Notes under the pieces: generated by a model
Seen by the model: only the letters and a program-made list of their open reading frames with translations
What the model was told of the DNA's origin: nothing
Databases searched by the model: none
Program-made: the position numbers and the translations under genes
From: an uncultured Allomuricauda sp.
GTDB lineage: Bacteria; Bacteroidota; Bacteroidia; Flavobacteriales; Flavobacteriaceae
Assembly: GCF_947499695.1 (NCBI RefSeq)
Contig: NZ_CANMPQ010000002.1
Coordinates: 434,001 to 498,000, forward strand
DNA length: 64,000 bases
Direction of reading: 5' to 3'
Part shown: positions 52,151 through 62,200 of the stretch, one piece after another
Layout: each line of letters begins with the position of its first letter
How positions within the stretch are numbered: position 1 is the stretch's first letter

Positions 52151-54664
52151 TTATTCTTTAACCGAGAATTTCATTGTCGCATGGCCATTGGCCCCTTCAT
52201 CGGAAATTGCCTCAACACTTATGATGTAATCTCCAGGAATGTCTCCATTATAAAAACTTTCGGACACCATTCCTGTCCTGTCAGAAATCAAATCTGGGTT
52301 CCAATAAATCAATGACCGTAAATCAGGCTGTTGTTCATTTTTAGGAATGTCCACATCATATTTTGGTGAATAGAATTCCTTTATTGGCGAGAAGACTTCT
52401 ATTGTAGCATCGAAATTCTCATGTATTGGTTTAACCGTACCTTGAAGGCCTATCTTCCCCTTTGTGTTTATAGAAATAATATGGCCCACATATGGTGCTT
52501 GTAAAACATTGGTTTCTGGGAATACGGTCAAATATCTGGATTTAAAGAATTTAGCAAATTTTATCAATTCTATGTTTTCAATAATTACTGCTGGCATTTG
52601 AGGTACAAAATCATATTCATGTCGCTGAATCATCCTACCATCCACCATCAACAAAGTTGGCCCTCCTGCAATATGTGCTAGCATAAAACCATCCGAATAC
52701 CGTTCTATCTGAACTTCATTGCCGTAATTGGCCATCAGAATACTATATAACCCGTAAGTCCATTTTTTTTGTCGTTGCACCAATGAATCTCCTCGAATTA
52801 TAACATCCGGCACTCCATATTTTTCATAGAACTTAATTCGTTCAGAATCCAGTTTATAATCTTCAACAATTACCTCATCCAGTTGAGTTACCCCATAAAG
52901 CGAATCCAATATTTCTTCTGTTCTTTTCCTTCTTTTTTCTCCTTCCAAAAAGAGGGAAGCCGTAGTATCTCCCTCTTGCAGAAAAGGATTGTATTTAAAA
53001 ACAGCTTTCGGCTTTGAAAAAGTATCTATTATTATGGTGTGGTTTTTTATTCTTTTCCCGTTTTTATCAGCACTTAGCAAAGTCTTTATGGGCTGACCAA
53101 ATGCATCGTCCAACAAAAATTGGAAGTTCCCTAGGTTATCTGTTCTTTGGGTATATATGGTGGTTTCCTTCCCAAAGGTGGTCAATGTCAAATCCAACTC
53201 ATTTTCTTTTTTGTTATTAGAGGAAGTGATATTGACTTTACCTTTTACCATTAGCCCAGGCTCGGGCCAAAAAAATTGATTTCCTTGTTTTTTAGCTGGG
53301 TATTTGTAGTTGCGCCAACCTTGTGTTAGCAGTAATACTTCTAAATCAGTGTTACGGCTAGGGTTTGTTTTATTGAAATAATGCCCTGGGTTTTCAATGA
53401 CACCTCTGAGTTCGGATTCTAAATAAAAATATGATCGAATGGATCTGTCCAACCCTTTACGCCATAAGTTTTTGTTGATCACCTTAATTGAAAGATTTGC
53501 AAATGATGGGTCCTCACCACTTTTTGCAAGCTGAATATTCAACTTTGTTCTTGCACGCCGGTCATATTCCCTTTGATCGGTGGACAGCTTGAGCTGAAGT
53601 TCATCACCGGATTCATTATAAACAAGTCGCTCGGCAATTGACTTACCTTCTTTATTAATCAATGTAAAAACGATGATTCCATCAGGAAGGCTTTTTGACT
53701 GCACCTCGGAAACAAGTTTTCCATTTTCCAGTTTTCCTTCAATAAGAAAATAATCCACAGCTCTACAGCTCACCTTAACAGCGATACTATCATTTTGATT
53801 GGTTGAGGTTATACGCAGTCTTAACTTTTTCGGTACTTTTTCAATAGATATAATGCTACCCTGCTGCATCACCTTTGGTAATTTGATTATCCTCTTTGTG
53901 CTAAAATTGGTTTTTGAAATCAACTGTGCGCGATAGTGTTTGGTGCTATCAGGTACTAAATAGAAAAAACCCATGCCTAGGGAGTTGCTTTCAAAAGCGA
54001 CTATTTCCTTTCCCCTATCATCTAAAATAGTTCCATTAACTTTTCTCGCTTTTCCATTAAAACCTATGGCTTTAAAAGCCACCTTGCTCATGAGTCCATG
54101 AACCATTTTGCCGCTTTCAGGGAAAAATTGCAAATCGATGTTGTCATGAGGTTCAACCGAACCAGATAACTGAAGTTTGCTTTGCTCATGTTGGGCAGCT
54201 TGCAAACCAAGCCTGTTTTGGTTGGTCAGCTGATAAACCATTAAGTCTTGTTTGAACATATGATTTTCTCCAAAATTTCTATTCCATTGTGTATAGGCCC
54301 TTATCAAAAATTGACCATTAAACTTTGGAAAAATCCTAAAGGAACCATGACCAATGCCATTGGTTAGCTTAACTATTCTATGTGAAACAATTTCGCCATT
54401 GGAGTCAATCAAGTCAACATAAAGTACTCCACTCCGTTCGGTTGGAAGATGGTCTCTGGAGTCTGTGACAATCGCCTTGAACCATATATCTTGATTTGTG
54501 GTGAATTTAGTTGAACTGAGTTGTAAGTATATTTTTTCTGGTTCAAGCCCATTTCTAGTATAATCATCTGAAATCTGTGAAGACAAAGCAAAGCTCCATA
54601 GTATACAGGTCAAAAAAAACGAATTTGGACCACTCTTAACTCGACAAAAAATACAATTGGCCAT
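52151..54664 (-). CDS. MG2-domain outer-membrane protein with plug-like C-terminus
   Basis: 837 residues. A signal peptide (FFLTCILWSFALSSQ) is followed by an MG2/alpha-2-macroglobulin-like start, GLEPEKIYLQLSSTKFTTNQDIWFKA near 38-63, then more beta domains. A plug-like region near 620-760 carries LLMVDGRMIQRHEYDFVPQMP. The family is frequent in Flavobacteria and of unknown function. It may be a partner of a surface transporter or an adhesin. It runs alone and ends convergently with the DoxX gene. Confidence 0.75.
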   Translation of the reverse strand: MANCIFCRVKSGPNSFFLTCILWSFALSSQISDDYTRNGLEPEKIYLQLSSTKFTTNQDIWFKAIVTDSRDHLPTERSGVLYVDLIDSNGEIVSHRIVKLTNGIGHGSFRIFPKFNGQFLIRAYTQWNRNFGENHMFKQDLMVYQLTNQNRLGLQAAQHEQSKLQLSGSVEPHDNIDLQFFPESGKMVHGLMSKVAFKAIGFNGKARKVNGTILDDRGKEIVAFESNSLGMGFFYLVPDSTKHYRAQLISKTNFSTKRIIKLPKVMQQGSIISIEKVPKKLRLRITSTNQNDSIAVKVSCRAVDYFLIEGKLENGKLVSEVQSKSLPDGIIVFTLINKEGKSIAERLVYNESGDELQLKLSTDQREYDRRARTKLNIQLAKSGEDPSFANLSIKVINKNLWRKGLDRSIRSYFYLESELRGVIENPGHYFNKTNPSRNTDLEVLLLTQGWRNYKYPAKKQGNQFFWPEPGLMVKGKVNITSSNNKKENELDLTLTTFGKETTIYTQRTDNLGNFQFLLDDAFGQPIKTLLSADKNGKRIKNHTIIIDTFSKPKAVFKYNPFLQEGDTTASLFLEGEKRRKRTEEILDSLYGVTQLDEVIVEDYKLDSERIKFYEKYGVPDVIIRGDSLVQRQKKWTYGLYSILMANYGNEVQIERYSDGFMLAHIAGGPTLLMVDGRMIQRHEYDFVPQMPAVIIENIELIKFAKFFKSRYLTVFPETNVLQAPYVGHIISINTKGKIGLQGTVKPIHENFDATIEVFSPIKEFYSPKYDVDIPKNEQQPDLRSLIYWNPDLISDRTGMVSESFYNGDIPGDYIISVEAISDEGANGHATMKFSVKE

Positions 54665-54746
54665 GGCTTATTTTAGAGCACATTTAAGCTACAAAATTAG
54701 AAGAAATCCTCGTTGGGTTTTGGGATATATTTGGCAAAGGGAAACA

Positions 54747-54776
54747 AAAAAGCCCACTCTAATAGAGTGGGCTTTT
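54747..54776. terminator. Intrinsic terminator after the OmpH-like gene
   Basis: Arms AAAAGCCCACTCTA and TAGAGTGGGCTTTT with a two-base centre at most. The stem is long and its A/T flanks allow termination in both directions. It serves the minus-strand OmpH-like gene. Confidence 0.92.
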
Positions 54777-54798
54777 CAATTTTGTGATTCTGCTATGT

Positions 54799-55308
54799 TT
54801 ATTTCTTGTATTTATCATTCAAGATTTTTAGCACCGCATCGGTAAGGTTCTGCGCATCTTTTCCATATAATACTGCGCCACCATCTCCACCTCCTAGAAT
54901 GTAGGTATAGGCATTTGCTTCGCCATAAGCTTTAATTTCTTTTTTTACTTTACTCACCAAAGAATCCATTTCTGTTTGACTGTTCTTTTGCAGTTGTTGT
55001 TCCTCTTGCTGCAATTGTTGGCCAACAAATTGTCCTCTTTGCTGCAATATTGCATATTCTTCTTGAGCACTTTTCTGTGACATTTTTTGCGCCTTTGCCT
55101 GGAATGCTTGAAGTTCTATCTGAAATGCCTGGGAAATACTATCCCTCTTTTTTCCCAATACTTCTGCTCTAGCCTTGAACTTAGCTTCGACATCAACCTT
55201 CTCTTGGTAGCCATCCATTAGCTTCACATTGTCTACATATCCAATTTTGTCCTGTTGACAAGAAGCTGTTATTAAAACAACTACTAGTAATACTATGCTT
55301 TTTTTCAT
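54799..55308 (-). CDS. OmpH/Skp-like periplasmic chaperone
   Basis: 169 residues. A lipoprotein signal peptide (ITASC) is followed by a long helical hairpin rich in Gln, Lys and Glu (about 30-130), and a C-terminal ANAYTYILGGGDGGAVLYGKDAQNLTDAVLKIL segment, as in OmpH/Skp. Such proteins hold unfolded outer-membrane proteins in the periplasm. The possible lipid anchor is unusual for Skp, though common in Bacteroidota. It stands alone. Confidence 0.85.
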   Translation of the reverse strand: MKKSIVLLVVVLITASCQQDKIGYVDNVKLMDGYQEKVDVEAKFKARAEVLGKKRDSISQAFQIELQAFQAKAQKMSQKSAQEEYAILQQRGQFVGQQLQQEEQQLQKNSQTEMDSLVSKVKKEIKAYGEANAYTYILGGGDGGAVLYGKDAQNLTDAVLKILNDKYKK

Positions 55309-55538
55309 TTCTCTTATTTAATGATGCGCAAAAATAGAAAAGCTTTTTTAATGGTTGTTATTATCCCCAAAGTAATCCTAAAGGTTGGTTTGTGAGTCAA
55401 TAGAAAATAATTATTGCCCTGGTGGTTTTAAATCAATAATGTTGATTTTGTCGGGCTGCGGAAATGGCCTTTAGAGCTAGTTTCTCTTTATGCGGAGAGA
55501 ATTCGCTTATCATTGGTATAAAACTGCATAGAAAGCAC

Positions 55539-56375
55539 CTAAAAGCTAGTTTTTCGTCTAATGATATAAATAAGGGAAGAATACTCTTTTGAAAAATACG
55601 CTTTGATGTTTGACCAAAGACCGATACCGAAAGCTTTTATCATATAAATTTTGCTGCCTTTGTATTTTTCGGAAAGTAGTGAAACATAAAAAGCATCAAA
55701 AAGCATTGGTCTAACGGATATGACTTCCATATCATGCTTGTCGAAAAGACGTACAATTGAAGTTTTTGAAAAATGCCATAAATGTCTAGGAACATCATAA
55801 GCTGCCCAGTGCTGCCCATAATGCTTAGCGTCGAAAGATTTATAGTTCGGAACGGCAATAATCAAAGTCCCATCTTCATTCAGCAAGTTTTTAAATAGTT
55901 TTAGCTGATCATCCAAATTAGGTAGGTGCTCAAGAACATGCCATAAAGTAATTACATCAAACTTCTCTCCTTCAATTTCAGAGGGATGGGAAAACAACTG
56001 TATCCCCTTTTTTAAAGCATTGTCTCTGGCTATTTTACTTGGTTCTATTCCATTGATTTCGAATCCATTAGCCTTTGATTCAATCAAAAAATCACCTGTT
56101 CCCGCACCAAAATCCAAGAGTTTTTTAGATTTAACTATCTGATTATCAGCTATTTTAATCTTTTTTTTAATGTTGTACCTCTTTACCCACTGGTATAATC
56201 TATCCGTCAGTGAAGCCACGGAATCCGTATGGGAAATATATTCCTTACTATTATAATAGGAGGCCGTATCATTTGGTTGGGGCTGTGTTACAAGCATATC
56301 AAGTTCTGCATCATAATGCAGATCGAAACTTTCCCCGGATACTGAAAAATCCTTAGTTCTTAAAAACAACTTCAT
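55539..56375 (-). CDS. Class I SAM-dependent methyltransferase
   Basis: 278 residues with a Rossmann methyltransferase core: KKLLDFGAGTGDFL near 88-101 is the SAM-binding motif I, GIEPSKIARDNA near 113-124, and ITLWHVLEHLPNLDDQL near 147-163. The C-terminal helices are hydrophobic. It is of the methyltransferase_11/23 type and the substrate is unknown; glycolipid or small-molecule methylation is possible. It overlaps the upstream lipoprotein gene by 23 bases. Confidence 0.85.
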   Translation of the reverse strand: MKLFLRTKDFSVSGESFDLHYDAELDMLVTQPQPNDTASYYNSKEYISHTDSVASLTDRLYQWVKRYNIKKKIKIADNQIVKSKKLLDFGAGTGDFLIESKANGFEINGIEPSKIARDNALKKGIQLFSHPSEIEGEKFDVITLWHVLEHLPNLDDQLKLFKNLLNEDGTLIIAVPNYKSFDAKHYGQHWAAYDVPRHLWHFSKTSIVRLFDKHDMEVISVRPMLFDAFYVSLLSEKYKGSKIYMIKAFGIGLWSNIKAYFSKEYSSLIYIIRRKTSF

Positions 56376-56898
56376 TATAATTGACTGTATTCAAATACTC
56401 ATTTTTCAGTTGACCAAGATACGTTAAAAGCTTTTGTTTATAGGGTGAGTTTTCATGTAAGCAATCTTGTTCTTTATCACTAAAAACTTCAATTGCTAGA
56501 TACCAGTTTCCAATTCTTGAAGTATGAACATCTTCGAACACCGGATCCATTTCAGTAGTTTGACTGAGGATTCCATCCATAACCAAAGGAATGAGATTTA
56601 TCGTTTTGGTTGGTATTTCTACCTCATAGAAAGAGAAAAAGAACTCTTCCCCATCCAATTCAAATGGAATTTCTACATCTACATAGTAGTCATTCAAATC
56701 AAATTTTGTGTTGATGTAGTTGTAAAACTCATTTTCTTCTTTTGGGTCTTCAAATATGAACATGGTTTTCTTTGGAAGTCCTTTTTTAAATTTCTTCCCT
56801 TTAACAACCCTATAGTCTTTAATTGTTGGGGCTATCCTCAATGGGATACATGAATTGTAAGCCATTAGAAATATTAATGGTAGTAGCATTTTACGCAT
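56353..56898 (-). CDS. Putative lipoprotein of unknown function
   Basis: 181 residues. The N-terminus (MRKMLLPLIFLMAYNSC) is hydrophobic with a Cys at 17, which could be a lipobox in an unusual context. The rest is acidic and beta-rich with no domain that I recognise. It overlaps the methyltransferase gene by 23 bases and starts 70 bases downstream of the parS site near 56969. Confidence 0.65.
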   Translation of the reverse strand: MRKMLLPLIFLMAYNSCIPLRIAPTIKDYRVVKGKKFKKGLPKKTMFIFEDPKEENEFYNYINTKFDLNDYYVDVEIPFELDGEEFFFSFYEVEIPTKTINLIPLVMDGILSQTTEMDPVFEDVHTSRIGNWYLAIEVFSDKEQDCLHENSPYKQKLLTYLGQLKNEYLNTVNYNEVVFKN

Positions 56899-56968
56899 GG
56901 CTGATAATCGATTTGTATCATCGAATCAAAAACCAAGCCATAAAGTCCCTAAAAGGAGTGATTAAAAT

Positions 56969-56984
56969 TGTTCCACGTGGAACA
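56969..56984. promoter_or_regulatory. parS centromere-like ParB-binding site, copy 1
   Basis: TGTTCCACGTGGAACA is a perfect 16-bp palindrome matching the ParB/Spo0J consensus TGTTnCACGTGnAACA seen across phyla. It lies between mnmG and the lipoprotein gene. ParB itself is not in the window. Confidence 0.8.
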
Positions 56985-56992
56985 AAAAATAC

Positions 56993-58861
56993 CTATCGCC
57001 CTAAAAATACAAGAAGGACGCTTATGTCAGATGGGGAGACCCCGCTTATCCGTGAAGCTTGAGAAATAGTAACCGGTCTTATTGCTTCCAGCTTTTCTCT
57101 AGCTTCAAAAGACAAAGATTTTAGCTTGGAATAGTCAAACCCTTCTGGAATCTTCACATTTTCAAGTCTATGTAGCTTATCGGCATTGTTTTTTTCCTTT
57201 TCGATGTATCCAGCATACTTTACCTGAATTTCAGCTTGTTCTAAAACTTCAGCATTAATTTGGTTCTCTTTCACAAAATTAGACACTGAACCCAAGCTTA
57301 ACATATGATCCATTGTTACCTTGGGTCTAGAAAATACTTTAAAAAGTTTATCGGATTGTTTAACCGTCGAAGAGGCAACAGACTCAAGTATGGGATTAAT
57401 CTCATTAGGAACAAAGCTTGTCTTTCTAAAAAACTCCACAAAACTATCTGATTGCTTTTGTTTGTTCTCCATTAGTTCCATGCGCTGATTGGTTGCTAAA
57501 CCAATCCTAAAACTTTTTGGGGTTAGCCTTAGATCGGCATTGTCTTGACGAAGTAAAGTTCTATACTCAGCTCTAGATGTAAACATACGATATGGCTCTT
57601 CAGTTCCTTTAGTAATTAAATCGTCTATAAGAACTCCAACATAGGCTTCATCTCTTTTTAAAATAAAAGGCTCTTTATCGTTTATTTTCAGATGCGCATT
57701 TATTCCCGCCATCAAACCTTGAGAAGCCGCCTCCTCGTATCCAGTGGTCCCATTAATTTGGCCTGCAAAATATAGATTGCCAACCAATTTAGTTTCCAAA
57801 GTATGCTTCAGTTGTGTTGGGGGGAAATAATCATATTCAATTGCATAACCCGGTCTAAAGAACTTTACGTTTTCAAACCCTTTAACTGACTTCAGTGCCT
57901 TATACTGCACATCCTCTGGAAGCGATGTTGAGAAACCATTTACATAGACCTCAACAGTGTGCCATCCTTCTGGCTCTACAAAAATTTGATGCGAGTCTTT
58001 CTCAGCAAAGCGATTTATTTTATCTTCTATGGACGGGCAATATCGTGGACCTATACTTTGAATTCTTCCATTGAACATTGGCGAACGGTCAAATCCCTCA
58101 CGTAACAAATCGTGAACTAAAGCACTTGTGTGCGTCATATGACAATCCCGTTGCTCTTTTAAAATAGGAGTCTTTAAATAGGAAAACTTATTGGGTTTTT
58201 CATCCCCTGGCTGTAAAATCATCTTAGAATAATCCAATGATCTTCCATCTACTCTAGGTGGCGTGCCAGTTTTCATTCTTCCGCTGTCGAACCCAAAATC
58301 AACTAATTGCTCAGTTATGCCAGTAGCTGCTTTTTCACCAGCTCTACCGCCTCCAAATTGCTTCTCACCAATGTGGATTAAGCCATTTAAAAAAGTGCCA
58401 TTAGTAAGTACAACCGCTCTTGCTCTAATGTCTATGCCAAGAGATGTTCTAACCCCCACGACTTTGTCTTTTTCAACTAACAAGCCTGAGACCATTTCTT
58501 GATAGAAATCTGCATTTGGGGTATTCTCCAAAGCTAAACGCCATTCTTCAGCAAAACGCATCCTGTCGTTCTGCGCCCTAGGGCTCCACATGGCGGGCCC
58601 TTTAGACTTATTGAGCATTTTAAATTGTATAGCAGACTTATCCGTAATAATCCCGCTATACCCGCCAAGTGCATCAATCTCCCTAACAATCTGTCCCTTA
58701 GCTATGCCACCCATAGCCGGATTACATGACATCTGCCCGATAGTCTGCAGGTTCATCGTGACCAACAATGTCTTGGAGCCCATGTTAGCAGCAGCAGCCG
58801 TCGCCTCCGCCCCTGCATGACCTCCACCAACAACTATAACATCATATTCCTTTTCAAACAT
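56993..58861 (-). CDS. mnmG: tRNA uridine-5-carboxymethylaminomethyl modification enzyme MnmG
   Basis: 622 residues, the normal MnmG/GidA length. The FAD-binding VVGGGHAGAEAT is at the N-terminus, followed by CNPAMGGIAKG near 44-54 and TGTFLNGLIHIGEKQFGGGR near 153-172. The C-terminal helical MnmE-binding region is complete. With MnmE it modifies wobble uridine of certain tRNAs. It lies two bases after ybeY and is flanked by parS-like sites, consistent with the common gidA-par neighbourhood near origins. Confidence 0.97.
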   Translation of the reverse strand: MFEKEYDVIVVGGGHAGAEATAAAANMGSKTLLVTMNLQTIGQMSCNPAMGGIAKGQIVREIDALGGYSGIITDKSAIQFKMLNKSKGPAMWSPRAQNDRMRFAEEWRLALENTPNADFYQEMVSGLLVEKDKVVGVRTSLGIDIRARAVVLTNGTFLNGLIHIGEKQFGGGRAGEKAATGITEQLVDFGFDSGRMKTGTPPRVDGRSLDYSKMILQPGDEKPNKFSYLKTPILKEQRDCHMTHTSALVHDLLREGFDRSPMFNGRIQSIGPRYCPSIEDKINRFAEKDSHQIFVEPEGWHTVEVYVNGFSTSLPEDVQYKALKSVKGFENVKFFRPGYAIEYDYFPPTQLKHTLETKLVGNLYFAGQINGTTGYEEAASQGLMAGINAHLKINDKEPFILKRDEAYVGVLIDDLITKGTEEPYRMFTSRAEYRTLLRQDNADLRLTPKSFRIGLATNQRMELMENKQKQSDSFVEFFRKTSFVPNEINPILESVASSTVKQSDKLFKVFSRPKVTMDHMLSLGSVSNFVKENQINAEVLEQAEIQVKYAGYIEKEKNNADKLHRLENVKIPEGFDYSKLKSLSFEAREKLEAIRPVTISQASRISGVSPSDISVLLVFLGR

Positions 58862-58863
58862 AT

Positions 58864-59283
58864 CTATGGTTCCACGTGGAACAATTTAATCTTTTCATCC
58901 TCCTTTTCCCGCATCAATATAACTTCATCTTCACCTTTATCTTTATAGCCGATAAGGTGTAATACTCCATGACTCATAACCCGCAAAAGCTCTTCCTGAC
59001 AATCAACATTAAAGCTAACCGCATTGTCTTTAACTCTATCAATCGAGATAAATATATCTCCGGAAACAAGCTTTTCCTCAGAGTAATCGAAAGTAATAAT
59101 ATCAGTAAAAGTATTGTGGTTTAAATATTTTTGATTCATCTCCAACAAGTAATCATCTGAGCAAAATATGTAGTCAACCTTACCCGTTTCCCTTCCTTCA
59201 GATTCTATAATCCTAGTTATCCAGTCGGAGTATTGCGTTAGTTCTTTTAAACTGAAGTTTGTTTCAAAATGGAAGTCAATCAT
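58864..59283 (-). CDS. ybeY: Endoribonuclease YbeY
   Basis: 139 residues, the size of YbeY, which takes part in rRNA maturation and ribosome quality control. The metal-binding motif MSHGVLHLIGYKDKGED near 113-129 has two of the three expected His; the usual third His of HGxLHLxGYDH is replaced. The last residues (KLFHVEP) are encoded by the parS-like palindrome at 58868. It overlaps the DUF4175 gene by eight bases and is followed by mnmG after two. Confidence 0.9.
   Translation of the reverse strand: MIDFHFETNFSLKELTQYSDWITRIIESEGRETGKVDYIFCSDDYLLEMNQKYLNHNTFTDIITFDYSEEKLVSGDIFISIDRVKDNAVSFNVDCQEELLRVMSHGVLHLIGYKDKGEDEVILMREKEDEKIKLFHVEP
58868..58883. promoter_or_regulatory. parS-like ParB-binding site, copy 2, inside ybeY
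   Basis: GGTTCCACGTGGAACA differs from copy 1 only at the first base. The inner 14 bases are a perfect palindrome. The site overlaps the last codons of ybeY, where it encodes LFHVEP. Confidence 0.75.
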
Positions 59284-62200
59284 TCTTAAAATAAACCTTT
59301 ACCTTCTTGTCGTAATTTTGCCGCAAAGGTAATGCTTGTCTATTTAATATTTCAACATCATTGCCAAGCTCCTCCAGCACCTCTGGTTTAGTTATAATTG
59401 GATTGGTAAACTGGCTTTGATTCGTGGTGCTCTTTCTTTCCTTTTGTTTGCCCTGTTTTAAAGAAGCGTTCTTCAATTTCAACAGTTGATGCTGTATGGT
59501 GTTAGCCTTGCTACATGTTCGTTGTGTGATACCGTTTTGCAAAAGGTCATTCTCAAAATTTTCCATTTGCCGGATCAACTTCTTTGCCAAGTTTCTGTCG
59601 GCATTATTTATCATATCCTCTAACTGTTTCTCCAGTTGTTCTCTCAGAAACTGTTGTTCCTTATATATCTCATAAATCTCGCTCAACCCCATTTCATTGT
59701 TTCCATCTTGGCCATTTTCCCCTTGCCCGTTCTCGCCCGCTCCATTCCTTCCTTCGCCACCTTTATCCGAACCATCTCCATCTTTTGAATTCTCCCCATT
59801 GCCTTCCTGGCCCGACTCTCCTTCCTTACCCCGTCCTTGTTTGCCCTGTTTCCCAGATTCACCACTTTGTCCCTCGCCCTCGCTATTCATCTTCTTCCCA
59901 ATTCCCTCTTGTCCCTCTATTATATCCGGCAATTGAAAATCACCTCCACCTTGACCACTTCCCTGACCGGACTGCATGCTTTGCTGCATATTGTCTAAAA
60001 CATTTGCTAAAAAATCCGCTAAAGCGTTGGTGGAATTAACAACGTATTGTTGATGGGAAGCCCCTTGAAAAATTTGATTATCCGCAATACTTTCCAACGA
60101 TTTATCTATGTTATAATATACCTCCGTAATCTGTTCATTGACAAACTCTGACAGCTCTGCCCTCCGCAAGGAAAGTGCAAACAAACTATCATCAACATGT
60201 TCAAACAACCTCTTCAACTCCTTTTGGTCTCGAACTGTTCTTGAAAATTGGGAAACATCAACGTCAGCATTCTCAACATTCTCAAGTAAGCCCTCTTGTT
60301 TAAAAGAAAAAGTAACAAGATTATCCAGAATTTGCCTTAGCATCTCGGCATCCTCGGTATCTGATGAACCACCCCCGCCTGCGGCGCTTTGCTGCATTGA
60401 CTTACTCATTTCTTTCATCTTCTGGGCTGCCGACTTTTGCTTTTGGGATGCTTTGGTAGTAGAATTTTTATCCCCTTCTTCATCTTGAACCTCTATATTA
60501 TTCTTATCCAACTCCTCTAAAGCTTCCTTTTGATCCTTTTTAACAGATTCCTGTTTTTTATCGGACACATCAATTTCAATTGGTTTTTTCAAATCCGCAT
60601 TGTCTCGCTTCAAATCCTCTATCTCTTTAGAAAGCTCTTCAAACTTCTTATTGAGCTCTTCCTGTTTCTTAACTTCCTCTTCTCCTCCCTCTTGCTTAGC
60701 CAATTTCTCCTGTTCGTCGCCTAGCTTTTCAAGCTCTTTAGAAAGTTGAGACATTTTCTCTGTAACATAATATCGTTTTGTAAGCTCCAATATCTGTTCT
60801 AAATTTCTTGCCCCTGCATTTTGCTTTTTACCCAGCTCTTCAAGTTTCTTTTTCAACTCCTCCTTATTGATTTTGTCAGAAAGTTTGTTCAATTCCTCCA
60901 AGAGTCTTTCATTCTTTCTGGCTTCCAACTCTTGTCGCTCTAACCTTTCTTGAAGCATTCTCTTCATTTCATCAGAAGACTCATCGTTATTCAAGCTCTC
61001 CTTCAATTGCCGGCTAAATTTCTCCATCAATTTATCCTGCTCTTCCTGTTTTTTCAAAAAGTCCTTTATTTCATTTTTATCATCAAAGTCTATGCTGCTA
61101 TCTTCCTTTTGCTTATCATTAATCTTGGAGAGTGTTTCTTGTTGCTCCCTATATCTTTCGAGTGATTTATCCAAGTTCTTTAAAACGCTTTCCTGGAAAC
61201 CTAACTCCCTGTTTTTTAGCTGGTTATCGTCATATAACGATGTGTCAAAGAGCCTACTCCTTGCAACCTTCCCGTTCTTAAGTCCATCATTATCAAGCAC
61301 TTCGAAAAATAACTTGTAATTCTTCCCTTCATCCAATTGAAAACCTGACGGAAAAGTATAGTAAAATTGATGTACAGTTGAATTAGGTGATTCCAGAACT
61401 AAACGCTGAACATTTTCTCCATCATCCAAGGGGTAGCAAACAACAGATATGGTTTTAACCTTATAATCGTCGGAGACCTGCCCTGTGAAAAAAGATTGGT
61501 TCGGATTAATAGAGTCCAATATTTGCTCAACTCGAATTACAGGGTAAGCATCCTTAATTACCTCTAATTGATATCCAAGTCTCTCAAAGCTTTCAACATT
61601 AGAATTGGAAGTGCTCAATTCATACATGAAATCGTTACTTATTCGACGGCTCTTTGTAAAAACATTTCCATCCTTGACAAAAACAATTGATGTATCTACT
61701 ATCGACATCTTAATTTCTTCGACATTCTTTCCTTCTATCTCCCATGTAACACTTGTTCCTTCAGGAACAACGGCATTACCGGTTCCTGTAACAACATCAG
61801 AAGGCCGGTTTAGGTAGCCAGGGTAATTCAAGCTCATCTTGAAATCAACAAGTGAAGGGGTGCTATAGCTTTTTACAGAATAAATTCTAGAATCCCACCC
61901 ATTGGCGGTAAGGTAAAAATTGCTTTCGGTAACGGGAGCCTCAAACTTGTAAGTGAATATCCCTTCAGTCTTTTGCAACAGCATTTGTTCACTATCAACC
62001 ACAATGAACACGTTCTCCGGTTTAACATCCCCGATTGTTTCCACCTGAACTGTTAATGCCTCATTGTCGAGCACTTCCAATTTCTCATTTAACAACCTAA
62101 ATGTAAAGGGCGCCGGTTGTTCATATGCCACATCATAGTTTACAACCCTAGTGTACGAATTAACAAAATCCACAATATTCCCAGAGATCCAGACAATGCC

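Noticed and set aside
59584..60039. Plus-strand Pro/Ser-rich frame opposite the DUF4175 gene
   Set aside because: It mirrors the Gly/Glu/Gln-rich stretch of the real minus-strand gene. It has no family match and no start signal of its own.
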